The notes: a model not told the origin generated them from the sequence alone. A stretch of DNA of 64,000 bases from Rhodococcus sp. 4CII (GCF_014256275.1 NZ_JACCFE010000002.1:4568001-4632000), one strand, 5' to 3'. Numbered from the stretch's first letter, positions 54,405-63,843 are shown. Numbers and translations: made by a program.

Positions 54405-56099
54405 CTATGGATACATCGATTCGATGATCTCGGCATACCGCTGCAGGACTTGGGCGCGACGGATCTTTCCGGTCGCGGTCATCAGAGGAGTATCAGGCGT
54501 CCATTCGGTCTCCCCGCCGGGAAGTAACGCGAAGGACTTGATCCTCTCCGCCCCGGGAAGACTGGTGTTGATGTCGTCGATGTGACGGCTGACAGCCGAT
54601 CGCAATTCCGGATCCGTCGCCAGGGTCGCCGGAGAGCGCTCCGCCCACCCCCGGTCGGCCGCCCACTTCGCGACGGCCTCCGAATCGAGGACGAGCAGAG
54701 CGGTGATGAAGGGTTTGCCGCTGCCGCAGAGCACGGCGTGGCTCACCAGCGGGATCTGCAGCAACCGGGCCTCGATCGGAGCGGGACTGACATTGTGGCC
54801 GGACGTCGGCACCAGCAGATCGTCCACGCGGCCCCGCACCGTGAGATTGTCGTTCGGGTCGAGTGATCCCAGGTCGCTCGTGTGAAACCAGCCATCGGAG
54901 TCGAGGACCATCCGGGTCCGGGCCGAATCGCGGTAGTAGCCGGAGAACACGGCGTCGCTCCGAACCAGGATCTCGCCGAGATCGGAGATCGCGACCTCCA
55001 CGCCGTCGAAGGGCTTGCCGCAGGTCCCGAGGACGAGGTCGTGCGGATCCCACGTACCGACGCCGCATGTTTCGCTCTGACCGTAGCAATCGGCCAGGGG
55101 TATCCCGGCGGAATGCCAGAACTCCTGGATGTGTCGTGGGAGTGGCGCCGAACCCACGATCGCGATGTCGATGTGCCCGAGGCCGATCGTTTCCAGGTGA
55201 CGGTGCAGGGATTCATCGGGCCCAGTTACCGCAAGGTCCTGAACCCGGGTGTACAGCTTCTCCCACATCCGCGGTGCGCCGAACAGCATGTGGGGCTGGG
55301 TTTCTGCCAGCACATCGGGGAAGGATTCGAGTCGTGCACAGCACGTGACCTCGCTCCCTTCGAGCATGTGCACGTAGTGCGTAGCCAGTCGCTCTCCGAT
55401 ATGCGCCATCGGCAGGTACGAGAGCTGGCGGCGGCCGCGCAGGCTGATGCCCATCCGCTCGGTCAGCGTGCGGGCGGCGAACAGCAGACTCCGGTGCGTC
55501 AGCGGTACGCCCTTCGGGTCGCCGGTCGTACCGGAGGTATAGAGCATGGTGGCGGTGTCGCCCGGGCGAGCGTGCCCGGCCAATTCGGCGAGGTCGGTGG
55601 GGGACGTCGCCGCCAGGTCGGCGAGCATGACGAGGTCGTCGCCGGGCGGTACCTCCTCGACCGCGACCAGACGCGGGTGGTGACCACTTTCCGCTGCGGC
55701 CGCCCGCGCACGTTCGAGCTGTACGTCGTCCTCGACGATGACCGCTACTGGACTGCAATGCCTCCAGATATAGCTGAGCCGCTCGATCGATGGGGAGTTG
55801 TATACCGACACCGGGATGCCCCGTATCAGCATCAGCGCCGTGTCGACCAGGTAGAAGTCGGCCCGGTTGCTCAGCATCAGTACGACGTGATCGCCGGCGC
55901 GCATACCCATCGACGTGAATCCATCAGCGAGGGCGGCGGCCTCGTGCCCGTACTCCGCCCACGTCAAGGACCGCCCGCTGGCGGCGCACTTCAACGCGAC
56001 GTCCTGCGAGCACGTCTCCACGGTGTGGCGGAACACCTCGGCGAGAGTGGCGGCGTCCTGCACCGCGTGCTGGGGCTGACTTACATCGATCGGCGACAT
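54405..56099 (-). CDS. AMP-dependent acyl-CoA synthetase (long-chain/aryl type)
   Basis: A 564-residue ANL-superfamily ligase. MLYTSGTTGDPKGVPLTH is the ATP loop, DCYGQSETCGVGTW-like region the acyl/adenylate site and VRGRVDDLLVPTSGHNVSP the hinge. The C-terminal lysine lies in MTATGKIRRA. It would activate a carboxylic acid to its CoA thioester. It is the last gene of a six-gene minus-strand operon, overlapping the preceding small gene by one base. Confidence 0.9.
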   Translation of the reverse strand: MSPIDVSQPQHAVQDAATLAEVFRHTVETCSQDVALKCAASGRSLTWAEYGHEAAALADGFTSMGMRAGDHVVLMLSNRADFYLVDTALMLIRGIPVSVYNSPSIERLSYIWRHCSPVAVIVEDDVQLERARAAAAESGHHPRLVAVEEVPPGDDLVMLADLAATSPTDLAELAGHARPGDTATMLYTSGTTGDPKGVPLTHRSLLFAARTLTERMGISLRGRRQLSYLPMAHIGERLATHYVHMLEGSEVTCCARLESFPDVLAETQPHMLFGAPRMWEKLYTRVQDLAVTGPDESLHRHLETIGLGHIDIAIVGSAPLPRHIQEFWHSAGIPLADCYGQSETCGVGTWDPHDLVLGTCGKPFDGVEVAISDLGEILVRSDAVFSGYYRDSARTRMVLDSDGWFHTSDLGSLDPNDNLTVRGRVDDLLVPTSGHNVSPAPIEARLLQIPLVSHAVLCGSGKPFITALLVLDSEAVAKWAADRGWAERSPATLATDPELRSAVSRHIDDINTSLPGAERIKSFALLPGGETEWTPDTPLMTATGKIRRAQVLQRYAEIIESMYP

Positions 56100-56563
56100 C
56101 AGCCGCGCTGACTGGAGTAGTGCTCGCGCAGGCGCTGCAGGATGGGCGCGGCCGCGTCCGTGTGGTTAACGTCGCGGGACCACTGCGACGTGGCACTCGA
56201 CACGTCGACCACCACTCGTTCGTACTGTGCGTGCCGGGCCTCGAGTTCGGCGAAGTCCTCGTAGCGCAACGTTTCATCCGACGACGCGAGGAGCTCGGCG
56301 ATCTGCGTCCGCTGCGGGGCGAAGGCGGCCGAGCGTGTCTCGTCGGCATCGGCCCACGCGCTCCAGTCGTGGAGCAACGCAGCCACTGCGTCGGTGTCTC
56401 GACCCAGCTTGATCGACGCGTCGTTCCAATCGACCTGTGCAAGAACCGATCTGATTTCGCGAAGTCGATTGAGCGCGTGCTCGTCGGTCAGCTGGGGTTC
56501 GATCGTGTCCTTCAGGATCCGTGAGATCCCGGAAATGATCTCCTGTGGTGCGGGGCGCATCAT
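56099..56563 (-). CDS. Small partner protein of the phosphotransferase, LvaB-like in position
   Basis: A 154-residue protein, mostly alpha-helical, starting RPAPQEIISGISRILKDTIEPQLTDEHALNRLREIR in family terms. It directly follows the phosphotransferase gene with no gap. In levulinic acid catabolism a small protein (LvaB) is needed together with the phosphotransferase LvaA; this pair has the same arrangement. I recognise no catalytic motif; the LvaB comparison is by context. Confidence 0.7.
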   Translation of the reverse strand: MMRPAPQEIISGISRILKDTIEPQLTDEHALNRLREIRSVLAQVDWNDASIKLGRDTDAVAALLHDWSAWADADETRSAAFAPQRTQIAELLASSDETLRYEDFAELEARHAQYERVVVDVSSATSQWSRDVNHTDAAAPILQRLREHYSSQRG

Positions 56564-57610
56564 TCAGCCTTTCTCCGCGGCGAGTACCTGGTCGACGACT
56601 TTCGCAATCAGTGAATCGACGGGTGCCGACGGTCGGTCCGATCCCAGCTCGCAGAAATTGCGGACTCCGTTGAGGGCTATGACCGCGAGTCGGAACGTGG
56701 ACAGCACCTGCCAGAACGTGAGGGCCCCCGGTGCGACGTCGCGACCGGTGGCAGCGGCATATCGAGCGAGGAAGTCCTCCTGGGTCCACTGCCCGGGCAC
56801 GAAGTGCTCGCCTCGGTACAACGGCGTCGTGTACCACCCGAGATCGTCCAAGGGATCACCGAGACGGGCGAGCTCCCAGTCGAGGAGAACTCCGAACTTG
56901 CCGTCGTCCACCAGAACGTTCGCCGGCCGGAAGTCGCCGTGTACGAGAACGAGCCGGTCCGGCGACGCGGGAATGTGGTCCCTCAGCCATTCGGCACACA
57001 GGCGCAGACCCGGCTGCGGTTCGAGTTCGTTGCCGGTGAGTTCACCGATCCATCGTTCGACTTCGTGCTCCGCCGGGGAGCAATCCGGTACGTCCAGGAT
57101 GTCCCGCAACCCCAGCGCGTCGATATCGACCGAGTGGAGTCGCCCCAGCACGTCGCACATGTCGTGGGCGAGCGCGAGCCGCTGCTCGGACGACAGTCGC
57201 AGGGGGTTCTTGTCACGCAGGACTCCGCGGTGTGCGCTGCCGTCGTAGCGGTCGCCGATCATGGTCGGTCGCGCCAGGTCGACGCCCTCGTCGTCGAGCC
57301 AGCGAACCCGCGGTGCCGGAATCGACGTCGCTTCCAGGGCTTCGAGGAGGTGGAACTCCGCGCTTCTGGCCGTGTCGACTACCGCGCTCTGCGGATCACG
57401 CCGCATCAAGAGCCGGTGCGTTGATCTTTCACCGGATTCGAGCCACGTCGCATCGAACGGCCAGTTTTCGCGTGAGCTGCCGGTCCCGGCCCGGTACAGT
57501 GCTTCGATCTCGGGATCCGCACCGGGAGGAAGATTCCGGCCGAGGAACGCGCGCAACGCCTCGGTCAGCTCGGTTGTCGTCAGCTCCCGGCTGGACACTG
57601 CGCTACTCAT
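56564..57610 (-). CDS. APH-fold phosphotransferase (ACAD10/LvaA-like hydroxyacyl-CoA kinase)
   Basis: A 348-residue kinase of the aminoglycoside phosphotransferase fold. The Brenner-type motif VLVHGDFRPANVLVDDG carries the catalytic Asp and the metal-binding Asn, and LLDWELARLGDP the second metal residue. The ACAD10/LvaA branch phosphorylates 4-hydroxyacyl-CoA esters. The start is ATG 57610. Downstream are its small partner and acyl-CoA ligases, so the substrate is probably a hydroxyacyl-CoA made in this pathway and not an antibiotic. Confidence 0.85.
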   Translation of the reverse strand: MSSAVSSRELTTTELTEALRAFLGRNLPPGADPEIEALYRAGTGSSRENWPFDATWLESGERSTHRLLMRRDPQSAVVDTARSAEFHLLEALEATSIPAPRVRWLDDEGVDLARPTMIGDRYDGSAHRGVLRDKNPLRLSSEQRLALAHDMCDVLGRLHSVDIDALGLRDILDVPDCSPAEHEVERWIGELTGNELEPQPGLRLCAEWLRDHIPASPDRLVLVHGDFRPANVLVDDGKFGVLLDWELARLGDPLDDLGWYTTPLYRGEHFVPGQWTQEDFLARYAAATGRDVAPGALTFWQVLSTFRLAVIALNGVRNFCELGSDRPSAPVDSLIAKVVDQVLAAEKG

Positions 57611-58748
57611 CGCGTGCCTTCGCATTCTCGGGCTTCGGGGGGATGGCCTCCGGATAGCGCGCATAGCCGGGGAGCACCATGTACTCCATGACCCCGTATC
57701 CGACCTGGCCGTTGTGCCGGACCTCCACGAGATGGTCGCTGCCCGCCTTCGCGTAGCGGTAGAAATTGTCTCTGTCGTTCAGGTCCCAGACGTCGTGTTC
57801 GAGGCTGTTCTCACCCTTCCAGTGGCCCTGGTACCAACCGTTCCAGCCTTCATAGCCGCCGCCGCGCAGATGTGCCCGGCCGGGATGTGCCGTCAGATCG
57901 AAGTCGAGCTTCTCACCGCTGTCCAGTGTGAGGGTGATGCGACCGCCGGCGAGGGTGGCAGCCGGTGCCCCGTCCACCCATTGCAGATCGTGGTCGACAC
58001 CGACGATCAAGACCTCCGGCTCGCCTTCCGGCGCGCCGATCGGCTTGGAGAATGCGGCCGAAAGGTGAACGGGCCGTCCCGGTTCCGCCTCGTAGTAGTA
58101 GAAGTGGAGACCGAAGTCGGGTAGCTGGAGTGGGCAGAACATCAGCATCTTCCACTCGGGGCGTTCCCCGGGAGGCGCACCCTGCGCACGGGGAAGCGGC
58201 CGAGTTCCCCACGAATGATCGCGCTCACCCCACCACGTTTCCGGTGTCAGGGTGGCCGCGTAGTCCGGTGCGGTCAGGGTGCCGGCGGCACGCCCCACCT
58301 GCACATAGCGGACCGCATCGTACGTGACCTTCGATCGACTGACCTGAAAATGCCGCCCCTCGAGCGTGGGTTCCATACGTCCGGACCACGTGATGTCGAA
58401 CTCGATGCCGGACGGATTCGGCTCCAGCGTGAGGCGCAACTCCGCGAGCGGCTCGACTACCTCGATGGTCAGCGGACCCACCTTCATGATGTGACTGTCG
58501 GGTGCAAGCGCCCTCGAAAGCCGGAGATTGTGCTGCTTGCCCTTGCAGGACAGCGCCACGAATGCCTCTTGGACATCCTGGTTCGGGTACTGCCCGATTC
58601 CGATGCTGAGAACGACCTCCTTGTTCTCGACATCCTGGATGCTGATCCAGTACCGTTCGCGCCAGCTCGGGTCGCTGGAGCCCACCATCGCATGGGGGTA
58701 GGAGACCTGATGGTTGAAGTATTCGTCGGGCGGTGTCAGACGGACCAC
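57603..58748 (-). CDS. Hypothetical protein, two-domain beta-rich, DUF7065-like
   Basis: A 381-residue protein with a strand-rich composition and a repeated pattern (WWGERDHSWGTRP and GYEGWNGWYQGHWKGE). It overlaps the phosphotransferase gene by eight bases. It resembles the DUF7064/7065-type proteins that accompany APH-type kinases in actinobacteria, and its fold may be lipocalin-like (hydroxyneurosporene synthase/CrtC group). A hydratase or ligand-binding role is conceivable; no function is assigned. Confidence 0.72.
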   Translation of the reverse strand: MVRLTPPDEYFNHQVSYPHAMVGSSDPSWRERYWISIQDVENKEVVLSIGIGQYPNQDVQEAFVALSCKGKQHNLRLSRALAPDSHIMKVGPLTIEVVEPLAELRLTLEPNPSGIEFDITWSGRMEPTLEGRHFQVSRSKVTYDAVRYVQVGRAAGTLTAPDYAATLTPETWWGERDHSWGTRPLPRAQGAPPGERPEWKMLMFCPLQLPDFGLHFYYYEAEPGRPVHLSAAFSKPIGAPEGEPEVLIVGVDHDLQWVDGAPAATLAGGRITLTLDSGEKLDFDLTAHPGRAHLRGGGYEGWNGWYQGHWKGENSLEHDVWDLNDRDNFYRYAKAGSDHLVEVRHNGQVGYGVMEYMVLPGYARYPEAIPPKPENAKARDE

Positions 58749-58754
58749 GGTAAT

Positions 58755-60404
58755 TCAGCCTCGCTCGTCGTTGTCGGTCGGGAACTGGGCGACGAGGGTC
58801 TTCTTGTCGACTTTCTCGCCGGCCAGCGTGGGAAGGGGTGCGTCTCGGAACTGCCACCTCGTCGGAATCGCGAAGTACGCCAGGGTGCCCGTGAGGAATT
58901 CGCGCAGTTCGCCGGGGGTGGGCGGGGTACTACCCGCCCGGAAGACGACAACGGCGGCCAGCTCTTCTCCGAGATCGGCGTGCGGGAGACCGATCGCCGC
59001 GACTTCGGTGACATCGGGGTGGGCGGCGAGTGCGGCCTCGACATGGGCGCAGGCGATGTTCTCGCCGCCGCGGATGACGATGTCCTTGCTGCGGCCGTCG
59101 AGGAAGAGGTAGCCCTTCTCGTTGATGTGCCCGAGATCGCCGGTATGGAGCCAGCCCTCGGAGTCGACTGTGTCGTCGTCGATCCCGATGTAACCGAGCA
59201 TCACCGTGGGCGAGCGGACGAGAATCTCGCCGATTCCCCGCTCGTCGGGCCCGAGAATCTGCAGTTCCACAACGGAATAGGGGCGACCTACGGTTCCGGG
59301 GTACCGTTCGAGATCGCGGTTCCCTGCGACGGTGAGGAATCCGCCCGATTCGGTCATGCCCCAGGTGTTTCCGAGCCCGCGCTCGCGAAGCTGGGGGAGC
59401 TTTCGCTGCATCCGCTCGAGGAGTCCGGGGGTGACCGGGGCGCCGCCGAGCGGCCAGGACCGCAAGCTCGACAGATCGAACGAGTCGAAGTCGGGGTGCT
59501 CGAGGACGCGGCTCGCCATCGTGGGAACACCGCCCCAGCTCTGGACCTGCTCCTGTTCGATCAGTGTGAGCACCTGCTGTGGGTCGAATTTGCCCTCGTT
59601 GAGGACGATCTTTCCGCCGTTGATCAACTGTGTGACGAGGTTGGATATCCCGCCGATGTGAAACAGGGGAGTGCAGACCAGAGTGGATGCCTGCGGTGCG
59701 TCGATGGAAACCTGCTGGGGCAGTCGCCGCGAGCGCAGCAGCAGGTTGTGCTGATTGGCGACGACGGAGCGCAGTGACAGTTCGACGGCCTTGGGCATAC
59801 CCGAACTGCCGGACGTGAAGAGGATGAGAGCCGCTGCATCCTCGTCTCCCCGCGGCGCCGAATCGTCCCGAGGACGGGCGGCCGGTTCCGGAAGGTCGGT
59901 GTCGAAGAATCGGCGCAGATCGTCCACGGACACCGTAGGAATGGTGACCGAGTCCGGCAACCGTGGCATGTCGGTGACGACACACCTCGGGGCCGCGACG
60001 TCGACGGCGTTCTCGATCTCATGGGGGCTCCACCACCGGTTGCCGAGCACCGGAACCGCGCCGATCATCCACAGCGACCACAATGCGAGGACCCAGTCAG
60101 GGCTGTTGTAGGCGAGCAGCATGACGCGATCGCCTTCGCGGATTCCGCGATTGTGGAAGTACTTACAGGCGAGCGGTATCGATCGAGAGAACCGTTCGAA
60201 GGTGATGCGGCGTTCGCCCTGCACCAGATACGTCCGGTCGTTCCACCGCTCTGTGCTGAGTAGAAGTTCGGCGAAGGACCGCGGATGCGGCTCGTAGAGC
60301 AGTCCGGGGTGGCCCGCATACTCGGAGGGGCGCACTTCGGTGCCCCACACCTCCTCGAGCGACGTGCGCTCCGCGCTGTCGATTCCCGTCATCGTCCCTG
60401 CCAT
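58755..60404 (-). CDS. AMP-dependent acyl-CoA synthetase
   Basis: A 549-residue ANL ligase. The ATP loop LILFTSGSSGMPKAVELS is clear; the YSVVELQILGP and LFLDGRSKDIVIRGGENIA motifs follow, and the C-terminal lysine is in LAGEKVDKK. ATG 60392, overlapping the hydratase stop as ATGA, is an alternative start. It is the second gene of the operon. Its sequence differs from the ligases at 54405 and 61409, so three different acids or steps may be activated. Confidence 0.9.
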   Translation of the reverse strand: MAGTMTGIDSAERTSLEEVWGTEVRPSEYAGHPGLLYEPHPRSFAELLLSTERWNDRTYLVQGERRITFERFSRSIPLACKYFHNRGIREGDRVMLLAYNSPDWVLALWSLWMIGAVPVLGNRWWSPHEIENAVDVAAPRCVVTDMPRLPDSVTIPTVSVDDLRRFFDTDLPEPAARPRDDSAPRGDEDAAALILFTSGSSGMPKAVELSLRSVVANQHNLLLRSRRLPQQVSIDAPQASTLVCTPLFHIGGISNLVTQLINGGKIVLNEGKFDPQQVLTLIEQEQVQSWGGVPTMASRVLEHPDFDSFDLSSLRSWPLGGAPVTPGLLERMQRKLPQLRERGLGNTWGMTESGGFLTVAGNRDLERYPGTVGRPYSVVELQILGPDERGIGEILVRSPTVMLGYIGIDDDTVDSEGWLHTGDLGHINEKGYLFLDGRSKDIVIRGGENIACAHVEAALAAHPDVTEVAAIGLPHADLGEELAAVVVFRAGSTPPTPGELREFLTGTLAYFAIPTRWQFRDAPLPTLAGEKVDKKTLVAQFPTDNDERG

Positions 60405-61180
60405 GATCCTGGCCTCTTTTCCTTGAAGGCGCTCACTGCTTCACGTAGATCCTCGGTGGACGCGCTGATGGCTTCGAGGTAGAAGGCGGTGTCGAAGACC
60501 TCGTCGATGCGCGCGTGCATACCCTTGTTGAGAGCCCGTTTCGTGAGTTGAACTGCAGCCGGGGGAAGTTCGGCGACCTTTGCGGCGAGCGATCGCGCCA
60601 GCGGGGCCACCTCCTCGGGATCGTCGACGAGTTCGGTGACCATGCCCAGCTTGTACGCGTCCTCGGCGAGGAGCGGTTCGCCCCAGAGCAGATGCCGCTT
60701 CGCGCGGACCATGGGCAGGTTGGCCGGCCAGGTCACGCAGCCCCCGTCTCCCGGTACGAGCCCGAGGTGGACGTGGGGATCCGACAGCTGCACCGACGGG
60801 GTGGAGACGATGGCGTCGGCGGTCAGGACCAAGCTGGTCGCCACACCGAACACGTGCCCGTGCAGGGCGACGACCAGCGGCTTCGGGAAGTCGGCGAAAG
60901 TCCGGAAGAGTTGGCGGCCGTCGTCGACCTGCTCCATCAGAACCCGCAGATCGTCGTTGGCGGCGAGCATCGCCTCGGTGTCGCCCCCGGCGGAGAAGTG
61001 TCGTCCGGTCGACGTGAGAACTACGGCGCGAACGTCGCGATCCCGGCCGAGTTCGCTCAGCGCCTCGCCCAGTTCGTCGAGCAGGGCGCCGTCGAAGCGA
61101 TTGAGTACGTCGGGACGGCACAGTTGCAGTTCGCCCACGTGACCGTCTCTCGACAGTTTCACAGTTTTGTAGTCCGTCAT
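60389..61180 (-). CDS. Enoyl-CoA hydratase/isomerase
   Basis: A 263-residue crotonase-fold enzyme. The oxyanion-hole segments STGRHFSAGGDTEAML and VALHGHVFGVATSLVLTAD are present. The start ATG 61180 (TDYKTVKLSRDGHVGELQL) is preferred over ATG 61213 because of AAAGG upstream and family length. At the catalytic glutamate positions, Asp/Val residues appear in place of the classical pair, so an isomerase or hydrolase activity is possible. It is the first gene of the minus-strand operon. Confidence 0.85.
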   Translation of the reverse strand: MTDYKTVKLSRDGHVGELQLCRPDVLNRFDGALLDELGEALSELGRDRDVRAVVLTSTGRHFSAGGDTEAMLAANDDLRVLMEQVDDGRQLFRTFADFPKPLVVALHGHVFGVATSLVLTADAIVSTPSVQLSDPHVHLGLVPGDGGCVTWPANLPMVRAKRHLLWGEPLLAEDAYKLGMVTELVDDPEEVAPLARSLAAKVAELPPAAVQLTKRALNKGMHARIDEVFDTAFYLEAISASTEDLREAVSAFKEKRPGSWQGR

Positions 61181-61408
61181 TTCAGCCTTTCGACTCGACG
61201 AGGATTCGGCCATCGGGACCTCTCACGCGGGAAGTGCGCGAGCCGTGACGTCGATGACGTGTCGTGTGCACTCGGACTCGGTGCGACTTGATCGTAGCCT
61301 ACTACGTTGCTTCCTCGATAGTTGTTTATTAGAGTAAGTGCTGGCCCCGCGCCGGTGTCTGTTCCCGGCGTGGCGCCGTTCCCAACGGTTTGCAAAAGGA
61401 GTGCGCTG
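61181..61408. promoter_or_regulatory. Divergent control region with a TTACTCTAA-type half site
   Basis: This 228-base gap lies between the hydratase operon (-) and the third acyl-CoA ligase (+). ATTAGAGTAA (61328-61337) matches half of the shared operator-like site at 51684 and 63756. AAAAGGA at 395-401 of this kilobase supports the ligase start. Confidence 0.5.
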
Positions 61409-62956
61409 ATGACGATTGCTTCGCGCGATGCGGAGGATGGTGGGGCACAGGCGGCTCTGCGCTGCGAGGGCACCGAGGTGACGTGGGAGGAGGCCGGTGC
61501 GGTTCTGCGACGGATCGCGAACGGTCTGAACGCACTCGATCTCGGCACGCTGCGGCGGGTGGCGGTCTTCGGCGGGAATTCCACCGAAGCGGTCCTCGCG
61601 TACGGAGGAATTACCCTCGCCGGCGCCTCGGCCGTGCCGGTCAATTTCCATCTGACCGCCGACGAAGCGGCCTACATCTTCGAGGACTCGGGTGCCTCTG
61701 TTGCATTCGTCGACGCGAGCACACTCGATCGTGGTCGTGCCGCAGCCGCGGTATCCGGAGTATCGACCATCATCGTGTGGGGCGACGTCGGGGAATCGGC
61801 CGACCCAGGCGTCCATCGATGGGACGACTGGCTCGACGCCGCATCGGACGTCCAGCCCAGGACCGACCTGGCGCCCCTGCCGTCCCTCGTATACACCTCG
61901 GGCACGACCGGCCGGCCCAAGGGGACCGAACTGCCGCCGACGGCCTTCGCCGGTGGTGCCGATATCACCGAACACCTCGACCGTCTCCGCAAGAACTCAC
62001 TGGTCGAGCAGGGGCGCCACCTGGTTGTCGGTCCGCTCTATCACAGCGGCCCTTTGGTCGGGACCAGATTGTTCCTTGCCGGCGTGCCGGTGACGGTACT
62101 GCCCAAATTCGACCCGGAGAGCGTGCTCGAGGCGATCGAGAGGGACCGGATCGGTTCCTCGATCATGGTGCCGACGCACTTCCAGCGAATTCTCGCGCTT
62201 CCGGAGGACGTGCGGAGCAAATACGACCTGGATTCACTGCGCTTCGTCCAGCAGGTCGGGGCGAAATGCCCTACCGACGTCAAGGCGGCGATCATCGACT
62301 GGTGGGGGCCGGTCGTGTGGGAAAGCTACGGCGCCAGCGAGGTCGGAACCGTGTGCCGCATCAGTGCCGGCGAATGGCTGGAGCACCGGGGGTCCGTCGG
62401 AAGGCCCGTCTCACCGTTCGAAGCGGTTGTCGTCGACGCCGACGGAAAGCCGGTGCCCGCAGGGGTTACCGGCCGGCTGTACTTTCGCGATGCCACAGGT
62501 CGCGGGGTCGTCTACCACAACGCATCGAATGCGGACGCGCATCTCGAGCCGGGTCTGTTCACGCTGGGAGAGATCGGCCATCAGGACGCGGACGGGTACG
62601 TCTACATCACGGACCGCTTCTCGGACATGGTGGTCTCGGGTGGTGTGAACATCTATCCCGCGGAATCCGAGCAAGTGCTGGCAACACAACCCGGGGTCGT
62701 CGAAGTAGCGTGCATCGGAATCCCGGACGAGCAGATGGGGGAGCAACTTCTCGCGCTCGTCGTACGACGCGATCCCTCCGTCACCGAGACCGACATCCTC
62801 GCCTACTGCCGCGAGCGGCTCTCCCACTACAAATGTCCTCGATCCGTCGAGTTCGTCGAGACGCTGCACCGCAGCGCGGTGGGAAAGATCAACAAGCGTG
62901 CGCTACGCGCACCGTACTGGGACCGAGACAACGAATCCGCACCCGCCAGGCGCTGA
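61409..62956 (+). CDS. AMP-dependent acyl-CoA synthetase (feruloyl/cyclohexanecarboxylate-like)
   Basis: A 515-residue ANL ligase. Key motifs are VYTSGTTGRPKGTEL (ATP loop), WESYGASEVGTVC, YITDRFSDMVVSGGVNIYPAE and the C-terminal RSAVGKINKRAL with the catalytic lysine. The ATG at 61409 has AAAAGGAG seven bases upstream. It is divergent from the hydratase operon and convergent to the MarR gene. Confidence 0.9.
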   Translation: MTIASRDAEDGGAQAALRCEGTEVTWEEAGAVLRRIANGLNALDLGTLRRVAVFGGNSTEAVLAYGGITLAGASAVPVNFHLTADEAAYIFEDSGASVAFVDASTLDRGRAAAAVSGVSTIIVWGDVGESADPGVHRWDDWLDAASDVQPRTDLAPLPSLVYTSGTTGRPKGTELPPTAFAGGADITEHLDRLRKNSLVEQGRHLVVGPLYHSGPLVGTRLFLAGVPVTVLPKFDPESVLEAIERDRIGSSIMVPTHFQRILALPEDVRSKYDLDSLRFVQQVGAKCPTDVKAAIIDWWGPVVWESYGASEVGTVCRISAGEWLEHRGSVGRPVSPFEAVVVDADGKPVPAGVTGRLYFRDATGRGVVYHNASNADAHLEPGLFTLGEIGHQDADGYVYITDRFSDMVVSGGVNIYPAESEQVLATQPGVVEVACIGIPDEQMGEQLLALVVRRDPSVTETDILAYCRERLSHYKCPRSVEFVETLHRSAVGKINKRALRAPYWDRDNESAPARR

Positions 62957-63042
62957 CATCCTCGGGCCGGCCGGGTCCGCTCGAGCCGCCAGGGCTCGGC
63001 CGGAGCGGGTCGGCCCCGCGTCCGCTCCGAAGAAACTCTGGG

Positions 63043-63597
63043 TCAGTGGGCGCGGTCGAGGTCTCCGGCGGCCTTCCGGATCGGAGCCACGATCCCCACC
63101 AGTGCCTCCGCCTGGTCTGGAGTGAGTCCGGGAAGACCGAAATCCGCCTTGCCCAGCGCAGCGGTGGCCTCGTCCACCAGTGCGCGGCCCTCGCTCGTGA
63201 TGGTGACGAGGGTGGCGCGGCGGTCCTTGGGGTGCGGCTGCCGGGTCAGGAGCCCGCGGGCCTCCAGGCGGTCCGTCGCAATCGTCACGGTCGTCGCGTG
63301 AACCAAGAGGTGCCACGCCACCCGACTGAGTAGGCGGGTGCCGGTGTCGCTGAGCTGGAGGGTCTTGAGCATGAGGTAGTCCGTCAGGCTCATCTCGAAA
63401 CCCTTCTTCAGCTCTTGCTCCAGTACCGACGTCATGAGCTGGTGGAGGCGTAGGACTGAACTCATCGCCAAGAACGGATACGGGTCGTCGTCGACCTGCT
63501 GCTGCCAGTAGAACTTGATCCACTGCATGGGATCGAGCTTCTCGGCTTCCGTCAGTTCGGCATTGCGTGCACTCTTCCTCGCAACTTTCTGTGCCAC
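63043..63597 (-). CDS. MarR-family regulator
   Basis: A 184-residue winged-helix protein. The DNA-binding part is MSLTDYLMLKTLQLSDTGTRLLSRVAWHLLVHATTVTIATDRLEARGLLTRQPHPKDRRATLVTITSEG in family terms; the DRR wing is intact. GTG 63597 is preferred because GGAG lies seven bases upstream; GTG 63633 would add 12 residues. It is convergent to the acyl-CoA ligase and divergent from the cut-off gene at 63844. It probably represses the catabolic island until a CoA thioester appears. Confidence 0.9.
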   Translation of the reverse strand: MAQKVARKSARNAELTEAEKLDPMQWIKFYWQQQVDDDPYPFLAMSSVLRLHQLMTSVLEQELKKGFEMSLTDYLMLKTLQLSDTGTRLLSRVAWHLLVHATTVTIATDRLEARGLLTRQPHPKDRRATLVTITSEGRALVDEATAALGKADFGLPGLTPDQAEALVGIVAPIRKAAGDLDRAH

Positions 63598-63663
63598 CGT
63601 CGTACTCCATTCGTCGCATCTGTCCCAGGGCACGCACCAATGCTCAAATCAATGAAGATCGAG

Positions 63664-63680
63664 CCCTAGAGTATCTAGGG
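63664..63680. promoter_or_regulatory. Perfect palindrome upstream of the MarR gene
   Basis: CCCTAGA (63664-63670) and TCTAGGG (63674-63680) with a GTA centre form a perfect 17-bp palindrome, 67 bases from the MarR start. It is a candidate autoregulatory site. Confidence 0.6.
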
Positions 63681-63755
63681 TAACAGTTGTGGCCCGGGTG
63701 GCGGAAAACGGCGCCAGGATGTACGCAGCGCTCCGCCAAAACACTCTTCTTGTCA

Positions 63756-63776
63756 ATGTTCTATCGTTAGAGTAAT
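63756..63776. promoter_or_regulatory. Shared operator-like site, copy near 63.8 kb
   Basis: The complement reads TTACTCTAACGATAGAAC, one base different from the site at 51684. It lies between the MarR gene and the plus-strand gene at 63844. Confidence 0.6.
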
Positions 63777-63843
63777 CTCGGGCCGTAAGTCGTACTCATG
63801 GATTGAAGGCCCTTCCGCTGATCTTCCGCAAGGTGGTGTAACC

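Noticed and set aside
56564..57610. Antibiotic-resistance aminoglycoside phosphotransferase
   Set aside because: It shares only the fold; the context of acyl-CoA ligases and a small partner fits the ACAD10/LvaA branch of hydroxyacyl-CoA kinases.
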